Of a DNA stretch of 64,000 nucleotides, positions 1 through 10,100 are shown piece after piece. The translations under genes were made by a program, and so were the position numbers. The notes beneath the pieces were generated by a model. That model saw only the letters and a program-made list of their open reading frames with translations, was not told the origin of the DNA and searched no databases. The stretch is from Verrucomicrobiota bacterium (GTDB lineage: Bacteria > Verrucomicrobiota > Verrucomicrobiia > Verrucomicrobiales > Akkermansiaceae): NCBI GenBank assembly GCA_017301995.1, contig JAFLEH010000027.1:46193-110192 (forward strand), written 5' to 3'. Each line of letters opens with the position of its first letter. Position 1 is the stretch's first letter.

Positions 1-924
1 TGCGCTCCATTGGGATCCGGGCAGGGTGAGCTTGCCGTCCGGCAGGCTGCGGCTGGCTTGGAGGGAGGAGCCGGCATACCAGCAGACGAGCGGACGCAGG
101 GAGGCTGACAGGGGGTCGAGCCGATTGGACAGGCCGGGTATTTTCCAGATATCCGACGATTTTTTGCTAGGCAGCCAGGAGCGGGCGGATGGATCATCGG
201 GAAAGGCATCGGGGGTGGGCAATTTCGCGATTTCCGCGGCGGTGATCCCGCGGATCCGGAAATCCGCGAACCTCGCACCGTTGGCCCCGCCGGCAAACAG
301 GTTTCCGGAGCTTCCGAAATCCGCCTGGACGGTCGGGAGAAACAGCGTCTGTTCCGGCTTGAATTCCGCCCCGGGCGTCCATCGCGGGTGGATTTCGAGC
401 CACGCGCGTTTTGCCGCGGCATCCCATACGAGACGGGCGCGATGCGATCCGTCACCTAACGGAATTGGGTCGCCCACGGCGGTGCCGTTCACTGAAGCCA
501 CCATCCGGCCCCCGGCGAAATCCGATGGGGCGAAGCGGAACACCAAAGCCGGCGAGGTGGTGGGCTCCTGGAAATTGGCCGCCGAAGGCTTTCCCGCGCC
601 AAGTCCGAAGAAGGCGCAGCCGCCGCCGCCATTGCCGCTGTTGACGGTCACCGTGATCTCGGCCGCGAAACTCTCCCGCGCGTGGTCGGCGCTTGGGGTG
701 AGCGCATAGCTGCGGGATGCGCCGGGGAACGCCAGATCCCCGGATCGCGGGGCGAGAACTGGCGCGGCCTGCGAGCTTGTGATGGCGAGAACAATGGCGG
801 CGGCCATCCGGAGGGATTGCGGGAGCGGATGTCCCGAGCGCACGGTTTTGATCGCCGGGAACCAAAAGGATCTCCGTGCGGGAAGGGTTTCCGCACGAGG
901 CCTCAAGCTTGAGTGGTTGGACAT
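1..924 (-). CDS. Secreted LamG-like protein, C-terminus cut by window edge
   Basis: An uninterrupted frame runs from an ATG at 924 off the left edge, about 307 codons. AAGGA lies 7 bases upstream of this ATG. The N-terminus is basic and then hydrophobic (MAAAIVLAITSSQA, then AP), so the protein is probably exported by Sec. An internal ATG at 807 would give a shorter, more typical signal peptide. After the signal comes a beta-rich segment (about residues 55-190) with the look of a concanavalin/LamG fold, including FAGGRMVASVNGT, RARLVWDAAAKRAWLEI and FADFRIRGI. No catalytic motif is visible in the part present. It follows the CotH gene on the same strand with a 97-base gap that carries a regulatory motif (987-1003). 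The function is unknown; a carbohydrate- or surface-binding role is inferred. Confidence 0.7.
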   Translation of the reverse strand, partial: MSNHSSLRPRAETLPARRSFWFPAIKTVRSGHPLPQSLRMAAAIVLAITSSQAAPVLAPRSGDLAFPGASRSYALTPSADHARESFAAEITVTVNSGNGGGGCAFFGLGAGKPSAANFQEPTTSPALVFRFAPSDFAGGRMVASVNGTAVGDPIPLGDGSHRARLVWDAAAKRAWLEIHPRWTPGAEFKPEQTLFLPTVQADFGSSGNLFAGGANGARFADFRIRGITAAEIAKLPTPDAFPDDPSARSWLPSKKSSDIWKIPGLSNRLDPLSASLRPLVCWYAGSSLQASRSLPDGKLTLPGSQWSA

Positions 925-986
925 CATCGTCCTTCAGAACGTTCGAAATCCGGCCCGATTTCCATATTGGCTTGCGGAAAAAACGA

Positions 987-1003
987 TATTCTCTTGCCGG
1001 GAT
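987..1003 (-). promoter_or_regulatory. Shared upstream motif, copy A (weak copy)
   Basis: The plus strand reads TATTCTCTTGCCGGGAT here. This matches 15 of 17 positions of the first part of the 25-bp elements at 5894-5918 and 42075-42099. It lies 63 bases upstream of the start at 924, in the same orientation relative to its gene as the other two copies. Whether it is a promoter or an operator cannot be told from the sequence. Confidence 0.4.
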
Positions 1004-1021
1004 GGATCGAGGGGGGCGCAT

Positions 1022-4000
1022 TCAGGGGCGCCCAAATGCGACCACCCTGAAGAACCTCCGCGCCTCGGTTGGATTGACGGGAACGGCGGAACGGTGCGGG
1101 CCATTGATGGTGGCCGCGAACGGCGCGGACTCCGGCGACCAGATGACCATATCCGGCGAAGACTCAATCTGATAGACGATGCCCGCCGTCGCGTCGAAGT
1201 CGATGGCAAACGTTCCTTCGTCGGCAAATCCGGCGGAGGTCACACGAAATCGACTTGCCGGATCACCGGGGTTGGTGCCCGCCAGCCACTCGCTGGCATC
1301 CGATTGGCCGTCGCCGTCGGTATCCGCCGGGACCACGCCGGGATCGGCACCCGCCCCGAACCAGGATGTCGCCGCGCCCGGATCTCCCGCCGCGTAGTGC
1401 AATGAGGCGCCGCCGCCATCGGCAAGCGTTGACCAGGGACTGGAATCGCCATAGGTGACATCGGCGATGGTCATCGCGTCGGCATCCACCAGCAGCAGCC
1501 GTTCTCCGGAATTGGCGAGGTTGGTGCCGGATGCGAAAGTGCCGACAACCCGTGCCGCGGCCACCGGACCGTAGCGGAAGGCAAACGCCGCCGGGTCGGA
1601 AACAATCAGCACGGTCCCTCCGGGGCCAACCTCGGTTAGGTCAGGGTTGGTTGCCTTTTCGAAATCGAAATCGATCCCGAGGATGAACCGCGCGCCCCAC
1701 AGGTTGACCCGTTGGGTGCCGGTGTTGCGGAGTTCGATGAACTCAAACGCCTCGGGATCGGTGAAGCCCGCGGATTGTTCGGCCGCCGTGGGATCCGGCG
1801 GATGATACATGATTTCCGCAATGGCGATGTTTGATGCGGACGCAAGTTGGGCGCCCACCGTGTAGTGGGCACTCAGCGGCGCGCTCCAGGCGGTGTGTTT
1901 GTTGGGGACTGCCGGATTGCGGAGGCGGGCGGTGATCAGCGTGCTGGCGGTGAGCGGCAGCGGCCCGTTCCACTCGAGCGCTCCCGGCGCCACCGCCCCG
2001 GCTTCGGTGACCGGGTCGCTTCCGTCCAGCGTGTAGTAAATCCCGCCAGAGCCGGTTAGGTCGGGGCTGGTAAGTTGAAGCGGGGTTCCCGCGGCCACCA
2101 CCGCGGCCTGCGGCGATGCCACCGGTTTTGCCAGGACCCAGGAATCCATGAAGGCGAGCCGCTGGGTCATCCAGGATTTATGGCGGTTGATCTCGCTGGT
2201 GGAACCGGAGCCGAAGATCACCGGGGCGGCGTTGGATCCGTTGGTGGCGACCCCGCGCGTGGAGCGTGACCAGCGGGCGTAGTTGCGGGCGATGGGTGTG
2301 TTGGCGGAGGCGGCGCCATTGTTGTCCTCATCGGTTAGTTCCGCGGCGGCGGCGTCCATGACGGATGATATGAAATCCATGCCCAGAACGCCGGAACCGC
2401 GCCAGCGGTCATAGCGGTCCACCCATTCCTGCATATAGGGAAAATCCTGGTGCAGATAATGAAACCAGCCCTCGGCGGTGTGGTCGTCCAGCGTGAAATA
2501 GTCGGTGTATCCGGAGGAAACCGCGATGTCGCAATTCCAAGTGTTGGGGTTGTCGCCGGCGGTGCCGGCGTCGGCCGGATATTGTGAGAGATCGTTGTCC
2601 CAAAGCGCCGACATCTTCAGTTTGCCGCCGCGGTCTTTCTGAAAGTAGGTGCTGATCCGGATGCCATCCTGGTTCTTGCCGAAGGCCATCAGCATGTGTT
2701 GGTCGATGAACGAATCGCGGGCGATGTAATCGGTGTAGCGCAACCCGCTGACCGGGTGGACCAGGCCGGGGGCGGCGATCGCGGTGTCGCATTGCAACAC
2801 ATAGTCGGAAATATAGGCTTTCTGAGCGGCGGTGATGTCGCTCACCGACGGGGTCTTGTAGATGAAAGCGCCACCGCCGGTATAGGGCCAGTGCGGAATG
2901 CCGTCGCGGTTGCCGGTGAGGAGTTCGGGATGGGTTTGCTCGAAGTTGCCGTATTTGTCATGGGCGATGATGTAGCCGCCGGTGAGCGCTTCGCCGGAGT
3001 TGTCGAACGGTGATAGGTCGGTGATATCCACCCGGTCCCCGCCGACCTTGATCTTTTCCCTGAGAACGTAGATTCCATGGTAATCGGCCCCGTCCAGCGC
3101 GCTTCCGGCGGCGGTGTTGAAGAACACCTCGACAAACCGGGTGCGCGGCGCCCAGCGTCCCATGCCCCGATAGATCTCATATGCCACCACATTGCGGAGA
3201 AAATCGGGGTCGGTCATGTAGGCGGCATAGAGCGTCCAGTCCGAATTGGCGGGCATTCCCAACATCGCGAGCGCCCGGTCCTTGTCCGCCGCATCCCAGA
3301 ATTCAAAAGTATAACTTTTTTTGGGAAACGAGGACGACCACTGGCCGCGGAGTTTGATCGTCCCCCGGGTGGCCAGCGCGGGTTGGTCGGTTAGGCGGGC
3401 TCGGCCGTCGGAGGCGGAACGGTCGATCAGGGTGAAGCGGGAAACCAGCGGGGTTTTGTCCGATGGCGGCGTGCCCGGGCTGTCGATCACCAGGATCGGC
3501 AGCGCTCCGGTGAAGGTTGCCGGGTTGATGCCGTATTGCGTGGAGGTTCCCAGCAGGGTGTAGGTTGCCTGAGCGAGAGGTCCGGCGACTCCGTCCGCAT
3601 AGGCCCTCGCGCGGAAGGTCGCGCTGGAGGAGAGCGCGATCGCGGTGCCGGTGTAGGTGCTGCCGTTGGTGAGAGTCGGTTCGGTGCCGTCGGTGGTGTA
3701 GCGAACGGTGTGGGAGACTCCGTATCCGGTGATCTGCACGCTGGTGGCGGAGGAGAACAGCCCGGAGGGATGGGAAAACGCCAGTGCGGCGGGTGGCACG
3801 GAGGATGCGTTGCCGTTCGGTGCGTTTGGAGTTGGCGTCATGTAGCCGGTGACTCCGTTGGAACCCGCGCCGTAGGTCAGAGCCTCGAACTGTTCCGGAA
3901 ATGTTGGGGAATATGCGCTCGCATACTCGCCGGCGGGGGTGGCCAAGCCGAGAAACTCTCCGGATTTCGATAGGGAGAATCCGGTGTGCAGCTCGCCGGC

Positions 4001-5857
4001 CAATCCGTATAGCGGGCGTTTGGCAGCGTCCTTTCCCGAGGCGAACACGATGAGCCGCTGGCCGTGGGCCAGCGACCGGGAGGGAAAAACCCATTGCGCC
4101 GGCCGGTTTTGCCGGTCGGTGAGCGACCATCCGGTTAGATCGACGGTTGCGCCGGTTCCGTTGTATATCTCAATCCAATCGGATGCGTCGCCGTCCTCAT
4201 CCAAAAGGCCGCCGCCGTTGTCCGCGCAGAACTCACGGATCACCACGGTGGAGGTGGTTTCCGCGGGCACCGTGGTTTGGGAAACGGTGGCGGTCACCGC
4301 GATATTGCCCTCGGCGGATTCCGGAACCGTCACGATGTCCACCGTCGATCCGGCGGTTAGTTCCAATCCAAAGGCCTGCCCCGAGGCGGCCGGATTGGAT
4401 CCCGATGGCGCCGATGTTCCCGCATGGGTGCCGGCGAAGCCGTCCACCGTGCCGGTGGCGACGGTGACTCCGTTCACCACGATCGAGACCGCCGCCTGGC
4501 ATCCGCCGACCGAGTGGGAGCGCCAGGTTGCCGATAGATCGTAGGCTCCGGTCGCGGGAACGACAAAGCGCGACACCGGCGGAAACCCGTGGCCGGAGCG
4601 CCAGGCATGATAGAACGCGCCACCCTCCCAATCCGCCGTGATCCCACCCCACGCGATGCCTGCCACATCCGCGGGCGCCTTGCCGGCGAACGCCGGTTCG
4701 TCGCCGCCGTCGCTCCAGCGGGCGCAGGGGATAGCCGGATCCGCCGCCGCAGGGGTGCCGAAGGGTTCCAGATCAGCAGTCAGAGGACTCGCCTTGCTGC
4801 CGTGAAGCCAACCGTTCGCCGGATTCTCCGCCGCGGAAAAGCCATCCGGCAGGCCCGTGCCGGTGCTTTCATAGAAGATGATTTCCGACAATCCCGCGTT
4901 GGCCGAGGCGCAGGAGGTCACCTGATATTTCACGTAACGCGCGGTGATCGGCGCGAAGCCGTCGGATAGCGCGAACTTGGTATTGCCCGTGTAGGACCGG
5001 ACCGACACCGGAGCGGCAAACGATGGATCGTTCGCGAATGTTAGGGTGAACCCGGCCACCCGGTCGGCCGCGGCCAGATTGTCAAACCAGTCGAACCCGG
5101 CCACATGGCGGATCTGCCCGAGATCGAATGTGAGGAAGGTGCCGGTCCCGCCGCCGGCGCTCTTGTAGCATACGGATGGGCTGGGCACCGATGGCACGCC
5201 TGCCGGGCGGCGTCCGGCGAGGCCGTTGGTTGCGTTTGCCAGGGCGTGTTCGGCATCGAGTGCCGCGGTTCCCCCGATGACGCCGACGCCCTGCACCGCC
5301 GCGGTTTGCGGGGCGGATTGGAGGAAGCGCATTTCCATCGCCCCGCAACTGTGGCTGGAGCCGGAATTCGCGGTGACTTCCCAACGCGCCCGACGGGCGG
5401 TGACCGGGGCGAAGCGGTTGACATAGCCCTGGCCCATCCATCCGATCTGCCCGGCGGTGAAGGGAACCACGGTGTCGGAGGCCAGGTTGAAACCGGTGAT
5501 GCCGTCGCTATCGAAGATTAGGCGGCACGCGGTGACCACGCTGCTGGTGCTGTTCCGCGTGACGTTGACGAAACCGTCGATGGTGGTGTCGGCGCCAAAG
5601 TCGAACTCGACATATGTGTTGTTGCCCGCCGCGTTGGTGCGGTATTCGGTGGACTCGGCCTCGTTGTCGAAAATGTTGGAAACGGCGGCGGACGATGACG
5701 ACGGCGCTGTGGCGGAGGTGATCGTGGGATTCGGCAGGACAACCGCGTCTAACCGCCAGGCGCCGGGCGCGAGCCACAGCAGGCCCAACAAACATAGGCT
5801 GGCCCGTGCCGCCGGGCGCGGCGCGGCGGTCTCGGGCATGCGTGGACTGCGGATCAT
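1022..5857 (-). CDS. Secreted CotH-kinase-like / lamin-tail multidomain protein
   Basis: This is a very large exported protein (1611 residues from the chosen start). A signal peptide (LCLLGLLWLAPGAW) is followed by two discoidin-like beta domains (about 50-340). Next come a lamin-tail domain (about 540-680, opening VIREFCADNGGG), a chitobiase/HEX C-terminal-like domain (about 695-770) and a CotH kinase-like domain (about 780-1200, with LRGQWSSSFPKKSYTFEFW and ALWDNDLSQYP). A second chitobiase-like segment, a second lamin-tail domain (about 1340-1490) and a calcium-type DTDGDGQSDASEWLAG motif follow. The C-terminus ends in a YQIESS...FFRVV beta module. CotH proteins are known protein kinases of surface proteins; this role here is inferred. 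The frame opens at 5884, but that start gives an overlong n-region and leaves only 9 bases to the upstream motif, so the ATG at 5857 (or 5839) is preferred. Confidence 0.85.
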   Translation of the reverse strand: MIRSPRMPETAAPRPAARASLCLLGLLWLAPGAWRLDAVVLPNPTITSATAPSSSSAAVSNIFDNEAESTEYRTNAAGNNTYVEFDFGADTTIDGFVNVTRNSTSSVVTACRLIFDSDGITGFNLASDTVVPFTAGQIGWMGQGYVNRFAPVTARRARWEVTANSGSSHSCGAMEMRFLQSAPQTAAVQGVGVIGGTAALDAEHALANATNGLAGRRPAGVPSVPSPSVCYKSAGGGTGTFLTFDLGQIRHVAGFDWFDNLAAADRVAGFTLTFANDPSFAAPVSVRSYTGNTKFALSDGFAPITARYVKYQVTSCASANAGLSEIIFYESTGTGLPDGFSAAENPANGWLHGSKASPLTADLEPFGTPAAADPAIPCARWSDGGDEPAFAGKAPADVAGIAWGGITADWEGGAFYHAWRSGHGFPPVSRFVVPATGAYDLSATWRSHSVGGCQAAVSIVVNGVTVATGTVDGFAGTHAGTSAPSGSNPAASGQAFGLELTAGSTVDIVTVPESAEGNIAVTATVSQTTVPAETTSTVVIREFCADNGGGLLDEDGDASDWIEIYNGTGATVDLTGWSLTDRQNRPAQWVFPSRSLAHGQRLIVFASGKDAAKRPLYGLAGELHTGFSLSKSGEFLGLATPAGEYASAYSPTFPEQFEALTYGAGSNGVTGYMTPTPNAPNGNASSVPPAALAFSHPSGLFSSATSVQITGYGVSHTVRYTTDGTEPTLTNGSTYTGTAIALSSSATFRARAYADGVAGPLAQATYTLLGTSTQYGINPATFTGALPILVIDSPGTPPSDKTPLVSRFTLIDRSASDGRARLTDQPALATRGTIKLRGQWSSSFPKKSYTFEFWDAADKDRALAMLGMPANSDWTLYAAYMTDPDFLRNVVAYEIYRGMGRWAPRTRFVEVFFNTAAGSALDGADYHGIYVLREKIKVGGDRVDITDLSPFDNSGEALTGGYIIAHDKYGNFEQTHPELLTGNRDGIPHWPYTGGGAFIYKTPSVSDITAAQKAYISDYVLQCDTAIAAPGLVHPVSGLRYTDYIARDSFIDQHMLMAFGKNQDGIRISTYFQKDRGGKLKMSALWDNDLSQYPADAGTAGDNPNTWNCDIAVSSGYTDYFTLDDHTAEGWFHYLHQDFPYMQEWVDRYDRWRGSGVLGMDFISSVMDAAAAELTDEDNNGAASANTPIARNYARWSRSTRGVATNGSNAAPVIFGSGSTSEINRHKSWMTQRLAFMDSWVLAKPVASPQAAVVAAGTPLQLTSPDLTGSGGIYYTLDGSDPVTEAGAVAPGALEWNGPLPLTASTLITARLRNPAVPNKHTAWSAPLSAHYTVGAQLASASNIAIAEIMYHPPDPTAAEQSAGFTDPEAFEFIELRNTGTQRVNLWGARFILGIDFDFEKATNPDLTEVGPGGTVLIVSDPAAFAFRYGPVAAARVVGTFASGTNLANSGERLLLVDADAMTIADVTYGDSSPWSTLADGGGASLHYAAGDPGAATSWFGAGADPGVVPADTDGDGQSDASEWLAGTNPGDPASRFRVTSAGFADEGTFAIDFDATAGIVYQIESSPDMVIWSPESAPFAATINGPHRSAVPVNPTEARRFFRVVAFGRP

Positions 5858-5893
5858 GGGCGGATCGTAGCACACGGCGGCCATCCCGGCATG

Positions 5894-5918
5894 TATTCGT
5901 TTGCCGGAATTCCGATAC
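5894..5918 (-). promoter_or_regulatory. Shared 25-bp upstream motif, copy B
   Basis: This element (plus strand TATTCG, then TTTGCCGGAATT, then CCGATAC) matches the reverse complement of 42075-42099 at 22 of 25 positions without gaps. It contains ATTC and GAAT half-sites 8 bases apart. It fills most of the 82-base space between the AraC-family gene and the CotH gene, directly upstream of the latter. This is a candidate promoter or operator for the CotH gene. Confidence 0.5.
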
Positions 5919-5939
5919 GGCGTTTCGCGCGTAAGGGGA

Positions 5940-6857
5940 TCATTTGAGGCCGGCGCATCCCATCAACTGGCCCCTGAACTCACGCGGAGTCTGTCCGGTG
6001 ATATCGCGGAACCGGCGGTTGAAATTGGCGATGTTGCCGAATCCGGCTTGGAACGCCGCATCCGTGACGCTGACGTCCGAGCGCGACAACTGGAGGCAAA
6101 CCCGGGCCACCCGCAGCTCGGTCACATAGCGTTGGAAAGTGCAGCCCATTTGTGCCTTGAACCACCTGCTGAACGACGGCGGCGGCATTTTCACCTGCTT
6201 GGCGGCATCCTCCTGGGTCAGATCCTCACCCACCCGCGATTCGATCCACCCCAGCAGCCCCTGAAGTCTCGGGTTGGGCTTTGGCGGGCCGTCCCCATCC
6301 GCCGCGTTCAGCGATTCCGACGGCATTTCTATCAATAACTCGAAAATTTCCATCAATTTGGCGAAACTCCGGAACGTTCCGCCCCCGTTTTTCGCAAGTC
6401 CCACCATCTTTGAGCCGATCTTGTCCAACCCCGGACCGGTGAACCGCAGGCCGCGCACCGCTTGGTCGCACAGGGTGCGCAGCGGCCGGATTTCCGGCAG
6501 ATCCCAGAACCGGTCGCCCCACAGCTCCGGCAGGAAATGGATCACGGTGCAGCGTGCCTCCCCCCTGTGTTCCGGGCCGGACACCCAGGTGTGGGGCAGC
6601 AGTCCACCTAGCAAAACAAGATCGCCCGGACCGAATTTCTCCACCGAACAGCCCACATGCCTCCAGCCGCTGCCCTTCGGGGTCCATGTCAGTTCCCACT
6701 CCGGATGGTAGTGCCAGAGGAAGCGGAAATTCGGTTCGCAATAATTCCGTGCCGTGAACGCATGGCTCTTGGTGACCGGAATTGCTGCCAAGCTCGGAGG
6801 ATCGTGAGGCAGGTGCAGACGCATGCCCCAGCCTACCCCTGAATCCGATGCGATCAA
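5940..6857 (-). CDS. AraC-family transcriptional regulator
   Basis: This 305-residue protein has an N-terminal cupin-like sensor half (about 20-150, with FLWHYHPEWELTW and GPGDLVLLGGLLPHTW). The C-terminal AraC DNA-binding domain (about 205-300) has two helix-turn-helix units: LTQEDAAKQVKMPPPSFSRWF, and VSVTDAAFQAGFGNIANFNRRF ending in the typical TGQTPREFR. Length and layout are normal for AraC regulators that sense a sugar. An alternative ATG at 6824 (MRLHLPHD) would remove 11 residues with little homology value. It lies upstream of and on the same strand as the CotH gene, and diverges from giant protein A across 339 bases. It may therefore control either; the inducer is unknown. Confidence 0.92.
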   Translation of the reverse strand: MIASDSGVGWGMRLHLPHDPPSLAAIPVTKSHAFTARNYCEPNFRFLWHYHPEWELTWTPKGSGWRHVGCSVEKFGPGDLVLLGGLLPHTWVSGPEHRGEARCTVIHFLPELWGDRFWDLPEIRPLRTLCDQAVRGLRFTGPGLDKIGSKMVGLAKNGGGTFRSFAKLMEIFELLIEMPSESLNAADGDGPPKPNPRLQGLLGWIESRVGEDLTQEDAAKQVKMPPPSFSRWFKAQMGCTFQRYVTELRVARVCLQLSRSDVSVTDAAFQAGFGNIANFNRRFRDITGQTPREFRGQLMGCAGLK

Positions 6858-7196
6858 GCCGAATTCGGAACAGGGGACGGTGGGTTTGGAAAATACGCAT
6901 CAGAGGCCGGCGGAAACGGATCGGCTCCCATGCCATTGCTCCGAGCGCGCCAAGGTGGGTATTTTCGCGGGAAACCGTCCATTCGCCAAGGATCCGCCGC
7001 ATCCGGTGACGGGTGGGTCCCGCCCCCGGCGTGTGCGAGCCGCAGGCCGGGTGATAAATCCGTATCATATTTTTCGCACGAGAGTATTGGCGCGCCAGTG
7101 CGGGAAAGCGCATTATGAAACCCGACCTTGGCGCAAGTCCGGTATTGCCTGGCCTGTGCATCCGTCTTTTCCGAAACCCCAAATCCACCTCCTGCG
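6858..7196. other. Divergent intergenic region between AraC regulator and giant protein A
   Basis: This 339-base region has no convincing gene. Short frames that cross it are out-of-frame readings without homology. It must contain the promoters of two diverging genes. The stretch around 7055-7090 is the most AT-rich part (ATAAATCCGTATCATATTTT) and is the likeliest promoter area for protein A. No clean -35/-10 pair and no copy of the 25-bp motif was found. The leader just before 7197 is C/A-rich and lacks a Shine-Dalgarno sequence. Confidence 0.5.
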
Positions 7197-10100
7197 ATGA
7201 AACCCCGCAACAATCCGTTCCAAGTATCCCTTTGCGCGTCTCTCATGGTGACCGCCCTGGCTGTTCACGCCGATGCGGCGTCCCTAACCTGGGACGGCAA
7301 CGCGGCGACCGCACCCAATCCCAACGGCGGCACCGGCACCTGGGACACCAACACCACCGCCAACTGGTGGGACGGCCTGACCAATGTGAACTGGCCCGCG
7401 CTCGGAGGCCTGGACAACGATGCGGTCTTTGCCAACACCGCCGGCACCGTTTCACTGGCCACCGGCGGCGTCACCGCCAACGACCTGACCTTCGACACCA
7501 CCGGCTATGTCATCCAAAGCAACACGCTGACGCTCAACGGCACCACGCCCACCGTCACCACCGCCACCGGCGTCACCGCCACGATCAACTCGATTGTCGC
7601 GGGCTCGTCCGGTCTCACCAAGACCGGTGTCGGCACACTCGTCCTGGGCGGCAACAACACCTTTTCCGGCGGAGTGGTCATCCGCGGCGGCACGCTCAAG
7701 CTTGCCAATGCAGGGGCCATCGGAACCAACGGCACGGTGGGTGCCAATGCCGTGACCCTCGGCATGAGCGGCGACACCAACCCGACTCTTGATGTGAACG
7801 GCCAGTCGTTCTACATGACGGGGCTGACGGTGGGTGGCACCGGTGCGACAATCCGCACCAACGCCTGGGGCGGTCCCTATGTCTCGGGTGAGACCACCCT
7901 CAACAGTGCCCTGACAATCTACCGTTACAGCAACAACACGCATGTGGGTTTCCAGAACGGCGGCAAAATCACCGGCAGCGGGGCTGGCTCAGGCAATGTG
8001 AGCCTGATCTTCAACCGCGAAGGTTCTAATAATTTTTACTGGCAGGCCAATAACACCGTCGCCAACGACTTCCTGGGCAACATCCGGGTCCAGGGCGGCG
8101 AACTGCGCCACCAGGGCAGCGGCGCGGTCAACAACACCGTCATTCCGGACGCTTCGATGCTCATCATCGATTCGGGTTCGGCTTGGAGTTGGAACAACTC
8201 CGGCACCGTCACCGAGACCCTCGACGGCTTGGCCAGTGGCAACCTCGGAACCGGCAACGGCGGCCGGATGTACCGGAACATTCCGCAATACACCCTCACC
8301 ATCAACGCCAACAACGCCGACAACGAGGGCAAGCGGATCTACGAAGGCACCATCGAGAGCATGAGCGGAAACCTCACGCTCGGCGGCACCGGCACCCAGG
8401 AGTTCCGCGGCGCCAATCCGAATTTCACCAACCAAACCAATCTCAACAACGGCACCCTCAGGCTCACAAAAACCACATCCTGGGGCAGCAGCATCGCGAT
8501 GGGCACCAGCAACGCGCCGAAGTTGCAGCTCAACTCGCCGCTGGCCAGCGATTCGTGGTCGTTCTCCAAGCCGGTCACCGGCACCAACACCAGCGCGGTG
8601 ATCGAAAAGGTCGGCGCGGGCACGGTGACTCTGGGCGCATCGCAATCGAACTTCAAAGGTTCGGTGGTCGTCAGCGAGGGCAAGATGCTGCTGGGCAGCA
8701 ATCCCCTGCCGACCGCGGCACCCACGATCAGCGGCAACACCGTGTGGCTGGATGGTGCCGACCCCGATGGCAACGGTATCGCGGACAGTACCAACGGCGC
8801 GGGCGTTTCCACCTGGACTAACAAGGGAAGCCTTGGCGCAACCGCCAATTTCACGGCTACAGGGACTGGCAGCGCACCCGTTTTCACCGCGTCCAGCGCG
8901 GCCTTCAACAACCAGGCTGTTATCACCTTTGACGATCTCGGACAGCAGTTGGCAACCACCACCAACTTATACAATCCGGCACAGGTCTCAGTGATCTATG
9001 TTGGGGCCATCGGTGCCACCAAACAGCGTCTGGTATCCGGCGGCAGCGTCAATTGGTTGCTGGGTTATTGGAACGGCAACATGAACACCAACTATTGGAA
9101 TGGAGGCCAGCTCGGCACCACGGCGGACACGAACGCACATATCTGGATCAACGGTGCCAGTGGAGGTTCATATGCCGGTTACCGCTTTGACGGCGGCGGC
9201 GAAGCTGGCATTGGCACCGGCACCGTCACCAGCGGTCCCACCGCGGGCCTGATGCTTGGCGGAGCTTGGGGAACCAGCGAGAAATCCGACGGCAACATCG
9301 CCGAGCTGTTTGTCTTCGATCACCAGTTGACAACCACCGAACGTCAGCAGATGGAGGGCTATTTGTATAACAAATACTTTGGCTCTCAGTATGGCCTGAC
9401 CAGCATTGATACGGCGGCTCCCGTCCTAGTCAAAAGTGGCGCCACCTTCGGCGGATACGGTTTCGCCGGCAGCATCACCGTTGATAACGGCGGCACGCTC
9501 CAGGGCGGACTGGACAACGGCACCGGAGCCTTGAGCGCCGTCAGTCTCACCCTCGGAGCTGCTGCAGGCGATGTCGCCACGCTCCGCGGCACGGTGGGTG
9601 GCAGCGCCCCCGTCGCGCTCAGCGGCAACTTCACCGCCAATGGCGGCAACGCCTCGGTATGGGTCGCGCCGACGCCAGCCACCGGATTGGCCGACGGCAC
9701 CTACGATCTGTTGACCTGGGGCGGTTCCAGCAATGTGACGGATCTCACGCCGTTCAAGCAGGTGACGCGTTCGATGACCCCGGTGTTGGATCTGGGGAAC
9801 AAGAAGCTGCAGGTGGCCTACAGCTCCAGCGTGTCCTCGATCTACTGGACCGGCGGCAGCACCGCTTGGGACACGACGGCAGCCAACTGGAAGCAGACCA
9901 CGGACGACGCCGACACCTCCTTCATGATTTCCGATGTGGTGTGGTTCCACGACACCGCGGGTTCCAATGGGGTGGACATTTCCGGCGGGGATGTCAGTCC
10001 GGTGTCGGTCACCTTCGACGCCACCACCACCGCCTACACCCTGCAGGGAACCAACGGGATTGCCTCGGGCACGCTCACCAAGAACAACGGCGGCAATCTG

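Noticed and set aside
26..1021. Plus-strand and alternative minus-strand frames at the left end
   Set aside because: The minus-strand frame starting at 924 gives a signal peptide and a regular beta-domain sequence, whereas the others are low-complexity readings.
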